Counted from the stretch's first letter, positions 48,326 to 57,031 are shown. The stretch is DNA of 64,000 nt from Neisseriaceae bacterium ESL0693 (GCA_029433475.1 JAQTIE010000006.1:166682-230681), one strand, 5' to 3'. A program made the numbers and translations. Notes: generated by a model not told the origin, from the sequence alone.

Positions 48326-49705
48326 ATGTCATTTCAGTTTAGTAAAACCACCGCAATATTGGCCGCTGCCGGTTTATTATCTGCTTGCAGCAGCATCGCC
48401 AATAAAAGTCCAGATGAAATGGTGCGCTATGGGGTACAACGTAATCTGGTTCATGATAATCAGTATAACTTTTCTGGTCAGTATCGTTTAAAAGTAATCC
48501 CTGCCACACCAGCGCGTATTCAGGCCAGCCAGACCCGTCAGGCAGCCTTACAGGCTCAGCAGTCTACCGATGAGGCCATACAAGCTGCCGCTCAAGTGCC
48601 TTCCCAGACGCGTACCCGACACAAAAACAAAGTACACAGCCGCATAAAACAGCAAAAAACCGCTGAATTCGATCGTAAACTGAATCAGGCTGAATATGAT
48701 AATGTTGCATATGAACGCACAGCATTGCACTATTATTTACAGAATGTACAACAGGTGCTGACTTCGCATATTACCGCGCCTTATAGCGGTGCTGTGGACT
48801 TACGCCGTGGCCGTATTGAAGTGGTGCCACAGGTACGTTATGAAACACGCAATGCCTTGGCTGAAGCACAATTACCGATTCAGGCCAGTATCCCTGATAT
48901 GGCTGTGGTGATTGATCCGGGTGCTGTTGCACCTTGGTGGGATGCCTATGCTAAAGTGACAAAACCAGAAGCAGTGATCGGAGATAAATATCTGGCGATA
49001 CAGGTACCGCGTCAGGATTATCAGAATCTGCCGTTAAAACAACTGGTGCGTGCCGTGCCTAAAGCCGTTGATGATGGTTATGCTGCCATTGATAAACGGG
49101 CATTTACCCAGCTGCCGATGGATGAAGACGGCCGCCGTGCCGGCGCTCATTATCATGTGCGTTTAAGTGTGACACCTCAACAGAGCGAACAGATTACCCA
49201 AGTGATGTTGAATAGTCTGAGTCAGCAGTTACAGCGTGATGAAGCCAATAGCCGTGAACACGCTCAAGGTAAAACCGCCGATTATGCTTCTATGCAGAAT
49301 CTGCTCCAGAAAATCGGACAGTTTTTACAGGTAGAAAGCAGTGATAACAGCGAAGTGGTGCAAAAATTGCGCCAGCAACCGGTGGTAACCGATTTCTATC
49401 TTGACCGCCGTGGCCGCATCATGGCAATGCGCCAGACGCTGAATCTAACGCCATTGGCGCGATTCGTCAGCAGCGGTAGTCAGATTTATGCCACTTCATG
49501 GACGCAACTGGACTACACGGCACATCCTAAATTTGTACTGAAACCCGATGCTGCCAATACGCTGGATTTAACCCAAAAAGCATTGGCAATGCAGAACGCA
49601 CCTAAAAATGGTCAGTCTATTGATAGTGCAGATCAGATTATTCAGAAATTACTGGATTTACAACGGGAGCATCCTGATCAGATCCGGGTTAAAGTCCATA
49701 ATTAA
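48326..49705 (+). CDS. Large lipoprotein of unknown function
   Basis: A 459-aa protein with a lipoprotein signal (ILAAAGLLSACSSIANK, Cys at about residue 21). A Gln/Ala/Thr-rich, Lys-containing linker spans roughly residues 65-120. The rest is a soluble domain with periodic strands (YSGAVDLRRGRIEVVPQVRY; VVTDFYLDRRGRIMAMRQTL). No catalytic motif or named family is recognised. It probably faces the periplasm or cell surface. GGAGATAGCTCT gives a ribosome binding site. It stands alone between argH and cassette C, with its own terminator. Confidence 0.8.
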   Translation: MSFQFSKTTAILAAAGLLSACSSIANKSPDEMVRYGVQRNLVHDNQYNFSGQYRLKVIPATPARIQASQTRQAALQAQQSTDEAIQAAAQVPSQTRTRHKNKVHSRIKQQKTAEFDRKLNQAEYDNVAYERTALHYYLQNVQQVLTSHITAPYSGAVDLRRGRIEVVPQVRYETRNALAEAQLPIQASIPDMAVVIDPGAVAPWWDAYAKVTKPEAVIGDKYLAIQVPRQDYQNLPLKQLVRAVPKAVDDGYAAIDKRAFTQLPMDEDGRRAGAHYHVRLSVTPQQSEQITQVMLNSLSQQLQRDEANSREHAQGKTADYASMQNLLQKIGQFLQVESSDNSEVVQKLRQQPVVTDFYLDRRGRIMAMRQTLNLTPLARFVSSGSQIYATSWTQLDYTAHPKFVLKPDAANTLDLTQKALAMQNAPKNGQSIDSADQIIQKLLDLQREHPDQIRVKVHN

Positions 49706-49723
49706 ACAATCAGCATAATATTC

Positions 49724-49760
49724 AGGCGTTTAATTTTTCGGAATTAAACGCCTTATTATT
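49724..49760 (+). terminator. Terminator after the large lipoprotein gene
   Basis: AGGCGTTTAATT and AATTAAACGCCT pair around TTTCGG and are followed by TATTATT. Confidence 0.85.
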
Positions 49761-50376
49761 AGCTGTTAAACAGCAGAAAAAAACAAAGCTGTATGGACCA
49801 ATAACGGTTTTGGCCTGATCGGCCAGATAGGGTGTCATTTTTTAAAATCAATGCTTTAGATTATTATAAAAGCAGTCTATAAATCATGTTTTTATAATTT
49901 AAAAATGGATTATTTTATTTTTGAAGTTATTGAATACTGATGGATAGGGGATTACCGTTTATATGCTCTGGCATTAATACGCACTATTTCTCTGACGACA
50001 TGGCCAGACCATTTAGTCTATATACTGAATAGAGTGAGTGCTTCTGTAGCTGTAGCCAGCGGCCTGACTGAGGCTGGTGTTGATGTTGTTATCTGCCAAG
50101 GCTGGAGTTGTGGCTGGCCTGAATAGGGCTGCCCTGATTAATTTTGATGTTGTGTTACAGTCAGGCTGGAATCGCTGCCTATAATCTGGCTTGGTTAATG
50201 AGATTATATAACTGTTGATGTCAATTTTTGCGGCAACTCTATCTGACTTTAATTATTCAGGGCGCTAAAGCTTACTGCCGGCTTTAAATGGATTAGTCTT
50301 AACCATACAACACAACCGGCAACTATAATAAAATTATTATAATATACAATATTTTATATATTGTGTATGAATATAA
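49761..50376 (-). other. Gap with a possible decayed adhesin/CdiA fragment
   Basis: No intact gene is present in about 600 bases. On the minus strand, within roughly 50000-50200, short frames read like filamentous-hemagglutinin repeats (GSDSSLTVTQHQ; DNNINTSLSQAAGYSY), but they are interrupted by stops and frame changes. Similar SLNASGSASYSHS-like text occurs at the CDI locus near 61850. This may be debris of a cdiA gene. The evidence is weak. Confidence 0.3.
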
Positions 50377-50405
50377 TTGACAATTAAACCATTTCACGGC
50401 AACAT
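50377..50405 (+). promoter_or_regulatory. Promoter of structured-RNA cassette copy C
   Basis: TTGACA (50377-50382) and CAACAT (50400-50405) are 17 nt apart, with ACGG before the second hexamer, as in copies A and B. Confidence 0.78.
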
Positions 50406-50411
50406 CATTCC

Positions 50412-50636
50412 GTTGCTGCCAATTCAGCAACCAGCTTTGGAAAGCTGATGCAATCAGGCAGACAGCCGCATAACAGCGGTATTTTTATGTCTGCAAATCA
50501 GACTATTGAACACTCTCTATGGTGGACAATGGTAAGGAGGCTTTTGCCTACTGGTTCTGATTGTCAGCTTTCCAACCTTGCCATTTCTTTGCTTTGAATC
50601 ATAGAGAGATAATTTAAATCAAAGAGAAAGGCATTA
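50412..50636 (+). ncRNA. Structured leader RNA, copy C (P4 immunity-like)
   Basis: This most diverged copy keeps the architecture. P1 is GTTGCTG (50412-50418) with CAGCAAC (50425-50431). P2 is GGAAAGCTGA (50439-50448) with TCAGCTTTCC (50564-50573), plus CAATCAG (50451-50457) with CTGATTG (50557-50563). P3 is GCAGACA (50458-50464) with TGTCTGC (50488-50494), plus CCGC/GCGG. P4 is 50528-50537 with 50576-50585. P5 is CTCTCTATG (50513-50521) with CATAGAGAG (50600-50608). P2, P3 and P5 differ in sequence from A and B yet remain paired. The alternative pairing of the P2 3' strand near the ribosome binding site is only about 5 bp here. Confidence 0.8.
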
Positions 50637-50638
50637 CT

Positions 50639-50761
50639 ATGACATCACATCAGGGCAGTTTGCGCCCACATCTTATGCAATTCATGCATAGGTCATTTTA
50701 TTTTCACTTGGATTCATTGCTGAATACTTCATTGTTTGACGGTGAGGTAAACCATGCATAA
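50639..50761 (+). CDS. 40-aa cassette ORF1, copy C
   Basis: A 40-aa peptide (MTSHQGSLRPHLMQF, ending GEVNHA), same length and frame as copies A and B. AAAGGC precedes the ATG. The TAA overlaps the ORF2 start by 8 nt. It differs from the other copies at several positions but conserves RPH-x-MQF and the C-terminal motif, which supports selection on the peptide or on the overlap. Confidence 0.72.
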   Translation: MTSHQGSLRPHLMQFMHRSFYFHLDSLLNTSLFDGEVNHA

Positions 50762-51137
50762 ACTCACCTTTGATACCCAATATTACGATGCTGCGGCCAG
50801 CTTATTACACAATCATCAGCTGGTTTCCCTTATTCTTAATACTGATTTATTGCCACATGAAAAACGCCAGTATTTAGATTCTCGTGATCTGAATCTGGTG
50901 ATTGGTGATTGTATTCAGGCAAGTGTTGTGTTTAATCAGATGGCCGAAACCATGGGTAAATTGCTGCTGGAAAGGCAAACCATACAGCAACAGCAAATAG
51001 ACACTAATCCTTTGGTTGATCATGATCAGATGTTGCAATTAGCGGGGCATTTGTTTACTTTGATTGGTGGATTAAGTGCCAGTATTGACCGGATTCTGCA
51101 TCAGGCGGTTGATATCCGGCTGAGTGAAGCGGGGTAG
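50754..51137 (+). CDS. 127-aa cassette ORF2, copy C
   Basis: A 127-aa helical protein closely similar to the copies at 5789 and 6722, with MHKLTFDTQYYDAAASLLHN at the start and LDSRDLNLVIGDCIQASVVF in the middle. GAGG lies 6 nt upstream of ATG. This copy is intact in both ORFs and in its terminator. It is next to kptA and the CDI graveyard, an accessory-rich neighbourhood. The function is unknown. Confidence 0.8.
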   Translation: MHKLTFDTQYYDAAASLLHNHQLVSLILNTDLLPHEKRQYLDSRDLNLVIGDCIQASVVFNQMAETMGKLLLERQTIQQQQIDTNPLVDHDQMLQLAGHLFTLIGGLSASIDRILHQAVDIRLSEAG

Positions 51138-51145
51138 GTAAAGCG

Positions 51146-51178
51146 TAGGCCATTATTTATGTTAATGGCCTATTTTTA
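51146..51178 (+). terminator. Terminator of cassette copy C
   Basis: TAGGCCATTA and TAATGGCCTA pair around a 7-nt loop, followed by TTTTTAATT. Confidence 0.9.
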
Positions 51179-51233
51179 ATTAAATCTTTTGATATAATTA
51201 GAAATATATTATTAATACATAAAAATTTAAAAC

Positions 51234-51779
51234 ATGAATAAAAATTTAAATGAGCTGAGTAAATTTCTTAGTTATATCCTAAGACATCAGCCGGAATCTA
51301 TTGGTATACATTTAGATTCAGATGGTTGGGTTAATATTGAATATTTAGTTGAGCAAGCTAATAAACATAATCAATTTCTTACTAAAGAAATACTCTATCA
51401 GATTGTTGAAACCAGTGATAAAAAGCGTTTCACAATTTCAGAAAACGGATTAGAAATCAGGGCAGCTCAAGGGCATTCGACCAAACAAGTTAATATAAAT
51501 CATATTGAATCCACACCACCAGAATATCTGTATCATGGTACTGCCTCTCGCTTTATAGAATCCATCAAAAAAGAAGGCTTAATTTCTGGCCAACGCCATT
51601 ATGTTCATTTATCACGAGATCAACAGACAGCTGGTGCAGTAGGGCAAAGACACGGCAAACCGGTTGTAATCAAAATAAAAGCCTTGTTAATGTATCAACA
51701 AGGCTATAAGTTTTATTTATCTGACAATGGTGTCTGGTTAGTTAAAAATGTTCCTGGGGAATTTTTAATATTTGATTAA
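51234..51779 (+). CDS. kptA: RNA 2'-phosphotransferase, Tpt1/KptA family
   Basis: A 181-aa enzyme of the Tpt1/KptA family, which removes a 2'-phosphate from RNA splice junctions using NAD+. In bacteria its natural role is uncertain, with ADP-ribosylation of RNA or repair proposed. Family motifs are LSYILRHQPESIGIHLDSDGW at the N terminus (winged-helix part; quoted in part as SYILRHQPESIG), YLYHGTASRF near residue 99, and YVHLSRDQQTAGAVGQRHGKP near 122. The C-terminal GVWLVKNVP is present too. The length is normal and the gene is AT-rich like the adjoining CDI region. Confidence 0.92.
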   Translation: MNKNLNELSKFLSYILRHQPESIGIHLDSDGWVNIEYLVEQANKHNQFLTKEILYQIVETSDKKRFTISENGLEIRAAQGHSTKQVNINHIESTPPEYLYHGTASRFIESIKKEGLISGQRHYVHLSRDQQTAGAVGQRHGKPVVIKIKALLMYQQGYKFYLSDNGVWLVKNVPGEFLIFD

Positions 51780-51820
51780 TCCTGATTATATTCTATTGAT
51801 TCTTCTTTGGCTTTAATCAA

Positions 51821-52189
51821 CTATTCATCAAAATTTTTCAAGAAATATCTATTTTCCCAGTTAGGTATAGTTCCGGAATATCCATAGTCATGGAAATATA
51901 CCTTTGGGTCTCCACTGTAATCATTTCCATCAAAACATGCCAATATGACATATCCATCATTAAATAAGCCAGATAAATCATTAGCCATTGCGAATGGAAT
52001 CAAATATCTATCATGATATGTTGTAAGCATTGAGCCATAATAATATAACGACCTAGCCATATCACTATATAAAAATTCCCACGGACTTAGGTTGGTGATA
52101 GAATGACTTTTTGCTGTTTCTATATAGTTTTTCGGGAAAGAAAATTCTTTTGGCAATATAGGTTGGTCATATAAAAATATGTTGTTCAT
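51821..52189 (-). CDS. Putative SUKH-like immunity protein, end of CDI cluster
   Basis: A 122-aa acidic, aromatic-rich protein (YSDMARSLYYYGSMLTTYHD; GYVILACFDGNDYSGDPKVY). The pattern of a hydrophobic strand followed by DGNDYSGDPKVYFHD recalls SMI1/KNR4 (SUKH) immunity proteins, but the match is weak. It is the last gene of the minus-strand series of toxin tails and immunity genes and has no toxin fragment of its own immediately upstream. Confidence 0.6.
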   Translation of the reverse strand: MNNIFLYDQPILPKEFSFPKNYIETAKSHSITNLSPWEFLYSDMARSLYYYGSMLTTYHDRYLIPFAMANDLSGLFNDGYVILACFDGNDYSGDPKVYFHDYGYSGTIPNWENRYFLKNFDE

Positions 52190-52244
52190 TTATTTTTTAC
52201 CTTAACATCTGTACTGGTTAGCATTTTCTTAAATCATTAACGTT

Positions 52245-52640
52245 TTATGTCAATCTATAAATATCATTCTTAAGATCTTGCTCATCTAAGGTAATAGGTA
52301 TCTTAGCTCCTGATGGCAATATCATATTCCATGTTAGAAGGTTAGAACTGTTATCTGATATTAAACATTTTGAATCTAAAATATAACTTATTCTTTTTGA
52401 TACAATATTTTTATTATATTTAATATTTTTATCTCTAATAAAAAATTGACAAATTAAAGAAAAATCACCACTAATATTATTTACCATACACCATAATTTA
52501 ATTTTTTCAGAAAAAGGAATATCTACATAATCATTTGTTAATATTATCGAGTCTTCAGATATATTTAAGGATTTAGAAATTGCTTGTTTCAATTCTGATA
52601 TTGGTACTTTTTTTTCAATGATTAAATCAAATCCACTCAT
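52245..52640 (-). CDS. Putative immunity protein for the 52637 toxin tail
   Basis: A 131-aa protein of unknown family starting MSGFDLIIEKKVPISELKQA. AAGGA lies 7 nt before the ATG at 52640, preferred over the opening at 52658. The ATG overlaps the TGA of an upstream toxin tail (ATGA), the usual toxin-immunity coupling. No membrane segment. Its partner toxin is only a fragment, so it is an orphan immunity gene. Confidence 0.6.
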   Translation of the reverse strand: MSGFDLIIEKKVPISELKQAISKSLNISEDSIILTNDYVDIPFSEKIKLWCMVNNISGDFSLICQFFIRDKNIKYNKNIVSKRISYILDSKCLISDNSSNLLTWNMILPSGAKIPITLDEQDLKNDIYRLT

Positions 52641-52836
52641 TTTTGATTCCTTTTCCATACATCAAGAGCCTTAGTTCTACTCTCTGTAGACATATTCATA
52701 TTATTTAAAATATTTTCGGCCAGTATTGTATTACCAAATTTTTTATACACCCAAAAAGCTTTAAATTCATCCCGATCTAAAGTTGTAAAGCCAGAACCAG
52801 AAATTAATGCTAATTTAAATCTACAAATCCAGAAAA
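52637..52836 (-). pseudogene. Displaced C-terminal toxin tail
   Basis: An open frame of about 66 codons without a start ends at the TGA overlapping the next immunity gene. It reads like the very C terminus of a CdiA toxin (SGSGFTTLDRDEFKAFWVYK; STESRTKALDVWKRNQK). Everything upstream, including pre-toxin and catalytic parts, is missing. The toxin class cannot be told. Confidence 0.55.
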
Positions 52837-52840
52837 GAAA

Positions 52841-53347
52841 TCATTTTTCTAAAACTTGAGGCTTCATCCAAAAACCGACAAGACGATCATCTACTAAAGA
52901 GGCAATTACATTTTGTGCAAACTCTACTGAATATGAAAAATCTTGAATATAAATATCTCCTATAAAAATCCATCCACTATCAGCATCTCTATATAACTGC
53001 CATCTTTCGGAGTTTGGAATATCAATAGATACTCCAGACACAAAAGTATCATTTTTAATTATTACACTTAATTCTCCATAGAAACTTGTTGGAACAGAAA
53101 GCGTTTTTATTAGGGCAGTTTCTAGTGGATAATATCCCCAAGGATAAAGTATTTTACCTGTATCAATACTCATTTCAAATTGAAGAGTACCTATACATAA
53201 GGATATACAATCCGCATTACCCTTTAATATTTCTATCTGGTTTTTATCACAGTTAATAAAATCAAAAGAATATTCTGTTTGATAATAAACTAAATCACCG
53301 TTAAGAGGACAATTCGTTTTCTCTACTTTAAATAATAATTCACTCAT
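52841..53347 (-). CDS. Putative immunity protein for the 53352 toxin tail
   Basis: A 168-aa protein of unknown family (MSELLFKVEKTNCPLNGDLV; GWIFIGDIYIQDFSYSVEFA). No signal peptide or membrane helix. It starts 5 bp after the stop of a displaced toxin tail, so it is best read as that toxin's cytoplasmic immunity protein. The reading frame is intact. Confidence 0.62.
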   Translation of the reverse strand: MSELLFKVEKTNCPLNGDLVYYQTEYSFDFINCDKNQIEILKGNADCISLCIGTLQFEMSIDTGKILYPWGYYPLETALIKTLSVPTSFYGELSVIIKNDTFVSGVSIDIPNSERWQLYRDADSGWIFIGDIYIQDFSYSVEFAQNVIASLVDDRLVGFWMKPQVLEK

Positions 53348-53351
53348 AAAA

Positions 53352-53591
53352 TTACTTTTTACTCTTAAATAAAAAATGTAGTATCGTATTCATTTTGGAG
53401 CCAATAACTACCTCATAAGCTCCTTTACTACCATTCATTGCATCTTCAACATCCCAACGCAGTGCGCCTGGAATTACTTGAGGGTCAGTAGTTGGTAGTT
53501 TGGAATGTATAATTTCATTTATAAGTGCTATTGAATCACCATAAGGTCTAGTTTTATCTCCTGCTTTATTTATATCATTTAATGGCTGAGG
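53352..53591 (-). pseudogene. Displaced C-terminal toxin tail
   Basis: An 80-codon open frame with no start, bounded upstream by TAG. It encodes PYGDSIALINEIIHSK, PGALRWDVEDAMNG and a final strand TILHFLFKSKK. This reads as the end of a polymorphic toxin domain whose N-terminal half is lost. It is followed at once by its presumed immunity gene. Confidence 0.55.
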
Positions 53592-53619
53592 CTAGACAAT
53601 TTAATACTGTGATGTAAAG

Positions 53620-53657
53620 AAACAGGCCGTTATCAAAAAAGATAACGACCTGTTTTA
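53620..53657 (-). terminator. Hairpin terminator within the CDI cluster
   Basis: AACAGGCCGTTATC and GATAACGACCTGTT pair around an A loop, with TTTT on the right and TTTACATC on the minus side. It ends the transcript of the SUKH pair. Confidence 0.75.
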
Positions 53658-53731
53658 ATCATTTATTTTTGATATCACAAATAAACAAATATACTGTATT
53701 AATTTTACAGATAATCTACTATTTATTTTTC

Positions 53732-54217
53732 CTAATCACCTATTTCCCAATCATCATCTTGTGCATTAAAAATAGTTTCTTTAAAAAAACAGCCAAAATC
53801 ATCTGCAACTTTATATAGTTTATCATTTGGTTTTGAGGCGCCGGGCGCCCAGTAGACAATAGGGGCATTACTCGGATCTCTGCAATCAATAGCATAATAA
53901 TCGCCGTCACCACCAAAATACACAATAACTAAATAATCGGGTAGCTCTGATTCTTTTCGCTCTTTCAGCGTTAACCATATAGCATCTGGAATACCGGAAT
54001 TGATAAAATTATCCTTAATTATTCCATAGAATTCCACACCATAAATATCCCCACAACCTAAATTTTCCAAAAAATATTTATAATCAGTAGGAAACTTTAT
54101 TCCCAAAACTTTCTCTGCCTGATCAATCCAAACTGGATTTATTTTCCCAACAAAATCAGATATATTAGGATGTTTGTTAATTAACTCTATGGTTTCTTTA
54201 ACATCGATAACGCTCAT
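53732..54217 (-). CDS. SMI1/KNR4 (SUKH) family immunity protein, tandem copy 2
   Basis: A 161-aa SUKH-family protein. WIDQAEKVLGIKFPTDYKYF is the classical SUKH N-terminal motif, followed by DYLVIVYFGGDGDYYAID. SUKH proteins bind and neutralise diverse nuclease toxins in the cytoplasm. It is a near duplicate of 54288-54767, 70 bp upstream. Differences cluster in the N-terminal third, hinting that the two may protect against related but different toxins. No toxin tail remains between them. Confidence 0.85.
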   Translation of the reverse strand: MSVIDVKETIELINKHPNISDFVGKINPVWIDQAEKVLGIKFPTDYKYFLENLGCGDIYGVEFYGIIKDNFINSGIPDAIWLTLKERKESELPDYLVIVYFGGDGDYYAIDCRDPSNAPIVYWAPGASKPNDKLYKVADDFGCFFKETIFNAQDDDWEIGD

Positions 54218-54287
54218 AATAATCTACTATTTAAAATTCTTAGCTCGGTTCTTCCAAATCATCGCTAGTTAATTATTTTCTTCTGGT

Positions 54288-54767
54288 TCATTCTTCCCAG
54301 TCATCATCTTGGGCACTAAAAATAGCTTCTTTAAAAAACAGCCCAAAACTATCAGCAATTTTATGTAGTTTTTCGTTGGGTTTTGATGCACCGGGCGCCC
54401 AGTAGACAATAGGGGCATTATCAGGGTTTCTGCAATCAATAGCATAATAATCGCCGTCACCACCAAAATACACAATCACTAAATAATCGGGTAGCTCTGA
54501 TTCTTTTCGCTCTTTCAGCGTTAACCATATAGCATCTGGAATACCGGAATTGATAAAATCATCCTTAATTATTCCATAGAATTCTTCACCATATATATTA
54601 CCGCAACCTAAATTTTTTAAGAAATATTTATAATCAGCAGGAAATTCTAGCCCTAAAACTTCTTCCGCTTTTGCAATCAAAGAAGGATTAATTTTCCCAA
54701 TAAAATGTGCAAAATTAGAATGTTGATTAATTAGCCCTATGGTTTCTTTAACATCGATAACACTCAT
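54288..54767 (-). CDS. SMI1/KNR4 (SUKH) family immunity protein, tandem copy 1
   Basis: A 159-aa SUKH protein (LIAKAEEVLGLEFPADYKYF; DYLVIVYFGGDGDYYAID) with GGAGATTATT before its ATG. The 3' two thirds are nearly identical in DNA to the downstream copy, indicating a recent tandem duplication. It is an orphan without an adjacent toxin. Confidence 0.85.
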   Translation of the reverse strand: MSVIDVKETIGLINQHSNFAHFIGKINPSLIAKAEEVLGLEFPADYKYFLKNLGCGNIYGEEFYGIIKDDFINSGIPDAIWLTLKERKESELPDYLVIVYFGGDGDYYAIDCRNPDNAPIVYWAPGASKPNEKLHKIADSFGLFFKEAIFSAQDDDWEE

Positions 54768-54936
54768 AATAATCTCCTATTTAAAATCTTTTGGTAGCAT
54801 AACTATATATTCAAGTATGGTTAGTTTTTTAGTTTTAATAATATTAAATGCTAATTGAAAATATAGCCTATTATTTAGTAAAATAATAGGCTAATTTAAT
54901 AATTAATTCTAATAACTAAATTACTGAATATTTAAA

Positions 54937-55347
54937 TTAATTATCATCAATCCATACATTTTTGATCCATGTAGCTAAATCAGACCAACTTTCATTAACA
55001 GATCCATCATGCGACCAGTATTTAACAGAACCATCTTTTAGTAAACAGTAATAATTACCGTTATCCTCACAAATAGGCAACCAGTCTAAAGGTACTCCTT
55101 GCTGGCGTGCTTCTTTTAATACAGTTGCTAATTCAGAAGGATACTTTTTTTCTTTTGTTACAGACAACAGATCAATAGTTCCATAAAAGATATTGCTCAA
55201 GTTTTTTAACACTTTCCGATAATCTTCTGAAAATTTAAATCCTATTTCTTTTTCATAATCATCCAACAATTTATTATCAGGTAAAGGAACATTATTTACT
55301 TGTGATAGTATTTTTAATTCATTTATCAAATCATTTAAATGATTCAT
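54937..55347 (-). CDS. SMI1/KNR4-like immunity protein
   Basis: A 136-aa acidic protein with the SUKH entry motif LLDDYEKEIGFKFSEDYRKV and a WLPICEDNGNYYCLLKDGSV strand pair. It is more distant from the tandem SUKH pair. A displaced toxin tail (55445-55575) lies just upstream and may be its former partner. No membrane segments. Confidence 0.75.
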   Translation of the reverse strand: MNHLNDLINELKILSQVNNVPLPDNKLLDDYEKEIGFKFSEDYRKVLKNLSNIFYGTIDLLSVTKEKKYPSELATVLKEARQQGVPLDWLPICEDNGNYYCLLKDGSVKYWSHDGSVNESWSDLATWIKNVWIDDN

Positions 55348-55444
55348 ATGTTAGTCTCTTTATTTAAAATCTTTAGTTCGGGTTTTATAACTAGTTATTT
55401 TATCATTTATTAATTTATTACTAATGAAACAATTTATTAGTCAT

Positions 55445-55575
55445 CTATTTGGTCTGATGGTGTTTTTTATGCATAGTTAAAACTTTAGGGCACCGCTCTA
55501 ATGCATCTAAACGGTCTTCTTCAGCGTTAAAGACTGCTAAATGTTTTTTTGCTTCTTCGTAGGGTAAAACTGATC
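55445..55575 (-). pseudogene. Displaced C-terminal toxin tail
   Basis: About 42 codons without a start: PYEEAKKHLAVFNAEEDRLD, then ALERCPKVLTMHKKHHQTK and TAG. A basic His-rich end is common in nuclease toxin tails. Too short to classify. Confidence 0.4.
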
Positions 55576-55579
55576 ATGC

Positions 55580-55819
55580 TTACGAATTAATTAAATCTTG
55601 TCTTGCTTCATTCAAAATATTCATAAATTCATTTAAAGTAAATTGAAGTCTTACATTCTGACCTGATAACCGCATATCATGAAAAAATTCAACTTCTATA
55701 TTATCTATGCCATTATCTTTATTAAATTGACAAAGTAATTGTCCTTTAAAAGAAATTTCAATAGTTATATCTTCGTACTTAACGTCACTAAAAAAATCAA
55801 TTTGGAAGTCTAAATTCAT
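55580..55819 (-). CDS. Small putative immunity protein
   Basis: A 79-aa, strand-rich protein (MNLDFQIDFFSDVKYEDITI; LSGQNVRLQFTLNEFMNIL). It is unlike known families to my eye. It follows a remnant of the CdiA pre-toxin region (about 55830-55890) by a few bases, which suggests it served a toxin that has been deleted. Confidence 0.5.
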   Translation of the reverse strand: MNLDFQIDFFSDVKYEDITIEISFKGQLLCQFNKDNGIDNIEVEFFHDMRLSGQNVRLQFTLNEFMNILNEARQDLINS

Positions 55820-55829
55820 AATAATAATT

Positions 55830-55896
55830 TCTATTTGGTGGTATTTTTGCTATACAGCCAATGAGCTAAATTAAGTACATGCTTAAAATCATCATG
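55830..55896 (-). pseudogene. Remnant of CdiA pre-toxin region
   Basis: The minus strand reads HHDDFKHVLNLAHWLYSKN and then a stop. LAHWLYSKN matches the ALAHWLYDKDP segment of the two intact pre-toxin regions at 61.6 and 63.4 kb. It appears to be a scar left by recombination. Confidence 0.4.
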
Positions 55897-55906
55897 ATGT
55901 AAAGAA

Positions 55907-55942
55907 ACTAGCTGCTGCCCAAAACAGCAACAACCGGTTTAA
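55907..55942 (-). terminator. Imperfect terminator after the barstar-like gene
   Basis: GCTGCTG and CAGCAAC-type arms (55914-55935) with TTTGGGC loop form a weak hairpin. On the minus strand TTTCTTTACATC follows, similar in layout to the 53620 terminator. Confidence 0.4.
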
Positions 55943-55961
55943 TAATTAAAAAGATCAGTCA

Positions 55962-56459
55962 TTAGGTAGATACTGATAATTCACCACGTAATTGTTCAAT
56001 ATCATCTTTTGTTATGCCTAAATAATGTAATCTTTTAAGAATAGAGCCATTATTTTTGTATTGCTGCCAATCTGATTTTTGAAATACTGCTATTACCTGA
56101 TTTGGTAATCCTCTTTCTTTTGCATCTGGTAACCAGTCTTTAATATTTTTCTCTGTCCTCACCATAGTCTCAATTAGGTCTTCAATATAAATATTTAAAT
56201 CCCTTTCAGCTAATAATAGACTGTCCGGATGATACATTACTACTCTTTCATATGTGTTCGGCGGCAAATAATCCCATCCAGTAATATCATCTCTAAAAGC
56301 ATCCCAGTTCCATTTAATGCCAACATATTCTGGCGCCTGATTACTTATCTGACGAAATAATTGTTCTTCATTATGAATAGAGCTATCTACTGTAATCCAT
56401 AAAGCTTTTTTTAAATTAATCTGTGCAATCTCATCAGTAAAAAATACACATTGACGCAT
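55962..56459 (-). CDS. Barstar-like immunity protein, tandem copy 2
   Basis: A 165-aa protein with a barstar-like core (WITVDSSIHNEEQLFRQISN, then WNWDAFRDDITGWDYLPP). Barstar blocks barnase-type ribonucleases by covering the active site with an acidic helix. A C-terminal extension is present. It duplicates 56549-57031. The family call rests on the WDAF-x-D motif and the RNase next door. Confidence 0.75.
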   Translation of the reverse strand: MRQCVFFTDEIAQINLKKALWITVDSSIHNEEQLFRQISNQAPEYVGIKWNWDAFRDDITGWDYLPPNTYERVVMYHPDSLLLAERDLNIYIEDLIETMVRTEKNIKDWLPDAKERGLPNQVIAVFQKSDWQQYKNNGSILKRLHYLGITKDDIEQLRGELSVST

Positions 56460-56548
56460 TATTATTTTCCTTTATGTAAAAGGATGAAAGAGTCGTAATG
56501 ATCCGGAATGTGGCTGTAGTTTTCGCCTTCACCAATTTACAGTCTTAT

Positions 56549-57031
56549 TTACACGCTCCGTAATTGTTCAATATCATCTTTTGTTATGCCCAAATAATAT
56601 AAACTTTTAAGAATAGAGCTATTATTTTTGTATTGTTGCCAGTCTGATTTTTGAAATACTGCCATTACTTGATTTGGTAATCCTCTTTCTTTCGCATCTG
56701 GTAACCGATTTTTAATATTTCGCTCTATCAAAACCATAGTCTCAATTAGGTCTTCAATATAAATATTTAAATCTATTTCAGCTAATAATAGACTGTCCGG
56801 ATGATACATTACTACTCTTTCATATGTGTTCGGCGGCAAATAATCCCATCCAGTAATATCATCTCTAAAAGCATCCCAATTCCACTTAGTACCAACATAT
56901 TCTGGCGCCTGATTACTTATCTGACGAAATAATTCATTTTTATTATGAATAGAATTATCTACTGTAATCCATAAAGCTTTCCTTAAATTAATTTGTGCAA
57001 TCTCATCAGTAAAAAATACACATTGGCGCAT
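56549..57031 (-). CDS. Barstar-like immunity protein, tandem copy 1
   Basis: A 160-aa protein like the downstream copy, with WNWDAFRDDITGWDYLPP conserved. Its ATG overlaps the stop of the ribonuclease toxin (TAATG), making it the cognate immunity gene. The downstream copy diverges mainly near the C terminus. Confidence 0.8.
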   Translation of the reverse strand: MRQCVFFTDEIAQINLRKALWITVDNSIHNKNELFRQISNQAPEYVGTKWNWDAFRDDITGWDYLPPNTYERVVMYHPDSLLLAEIDLNIYIEDLIETMVLIERNIKNRLPDAKERGLPNQVMAVFQKSDWQQYKNNSSILKSLYYLGITKDDIEQLRSV

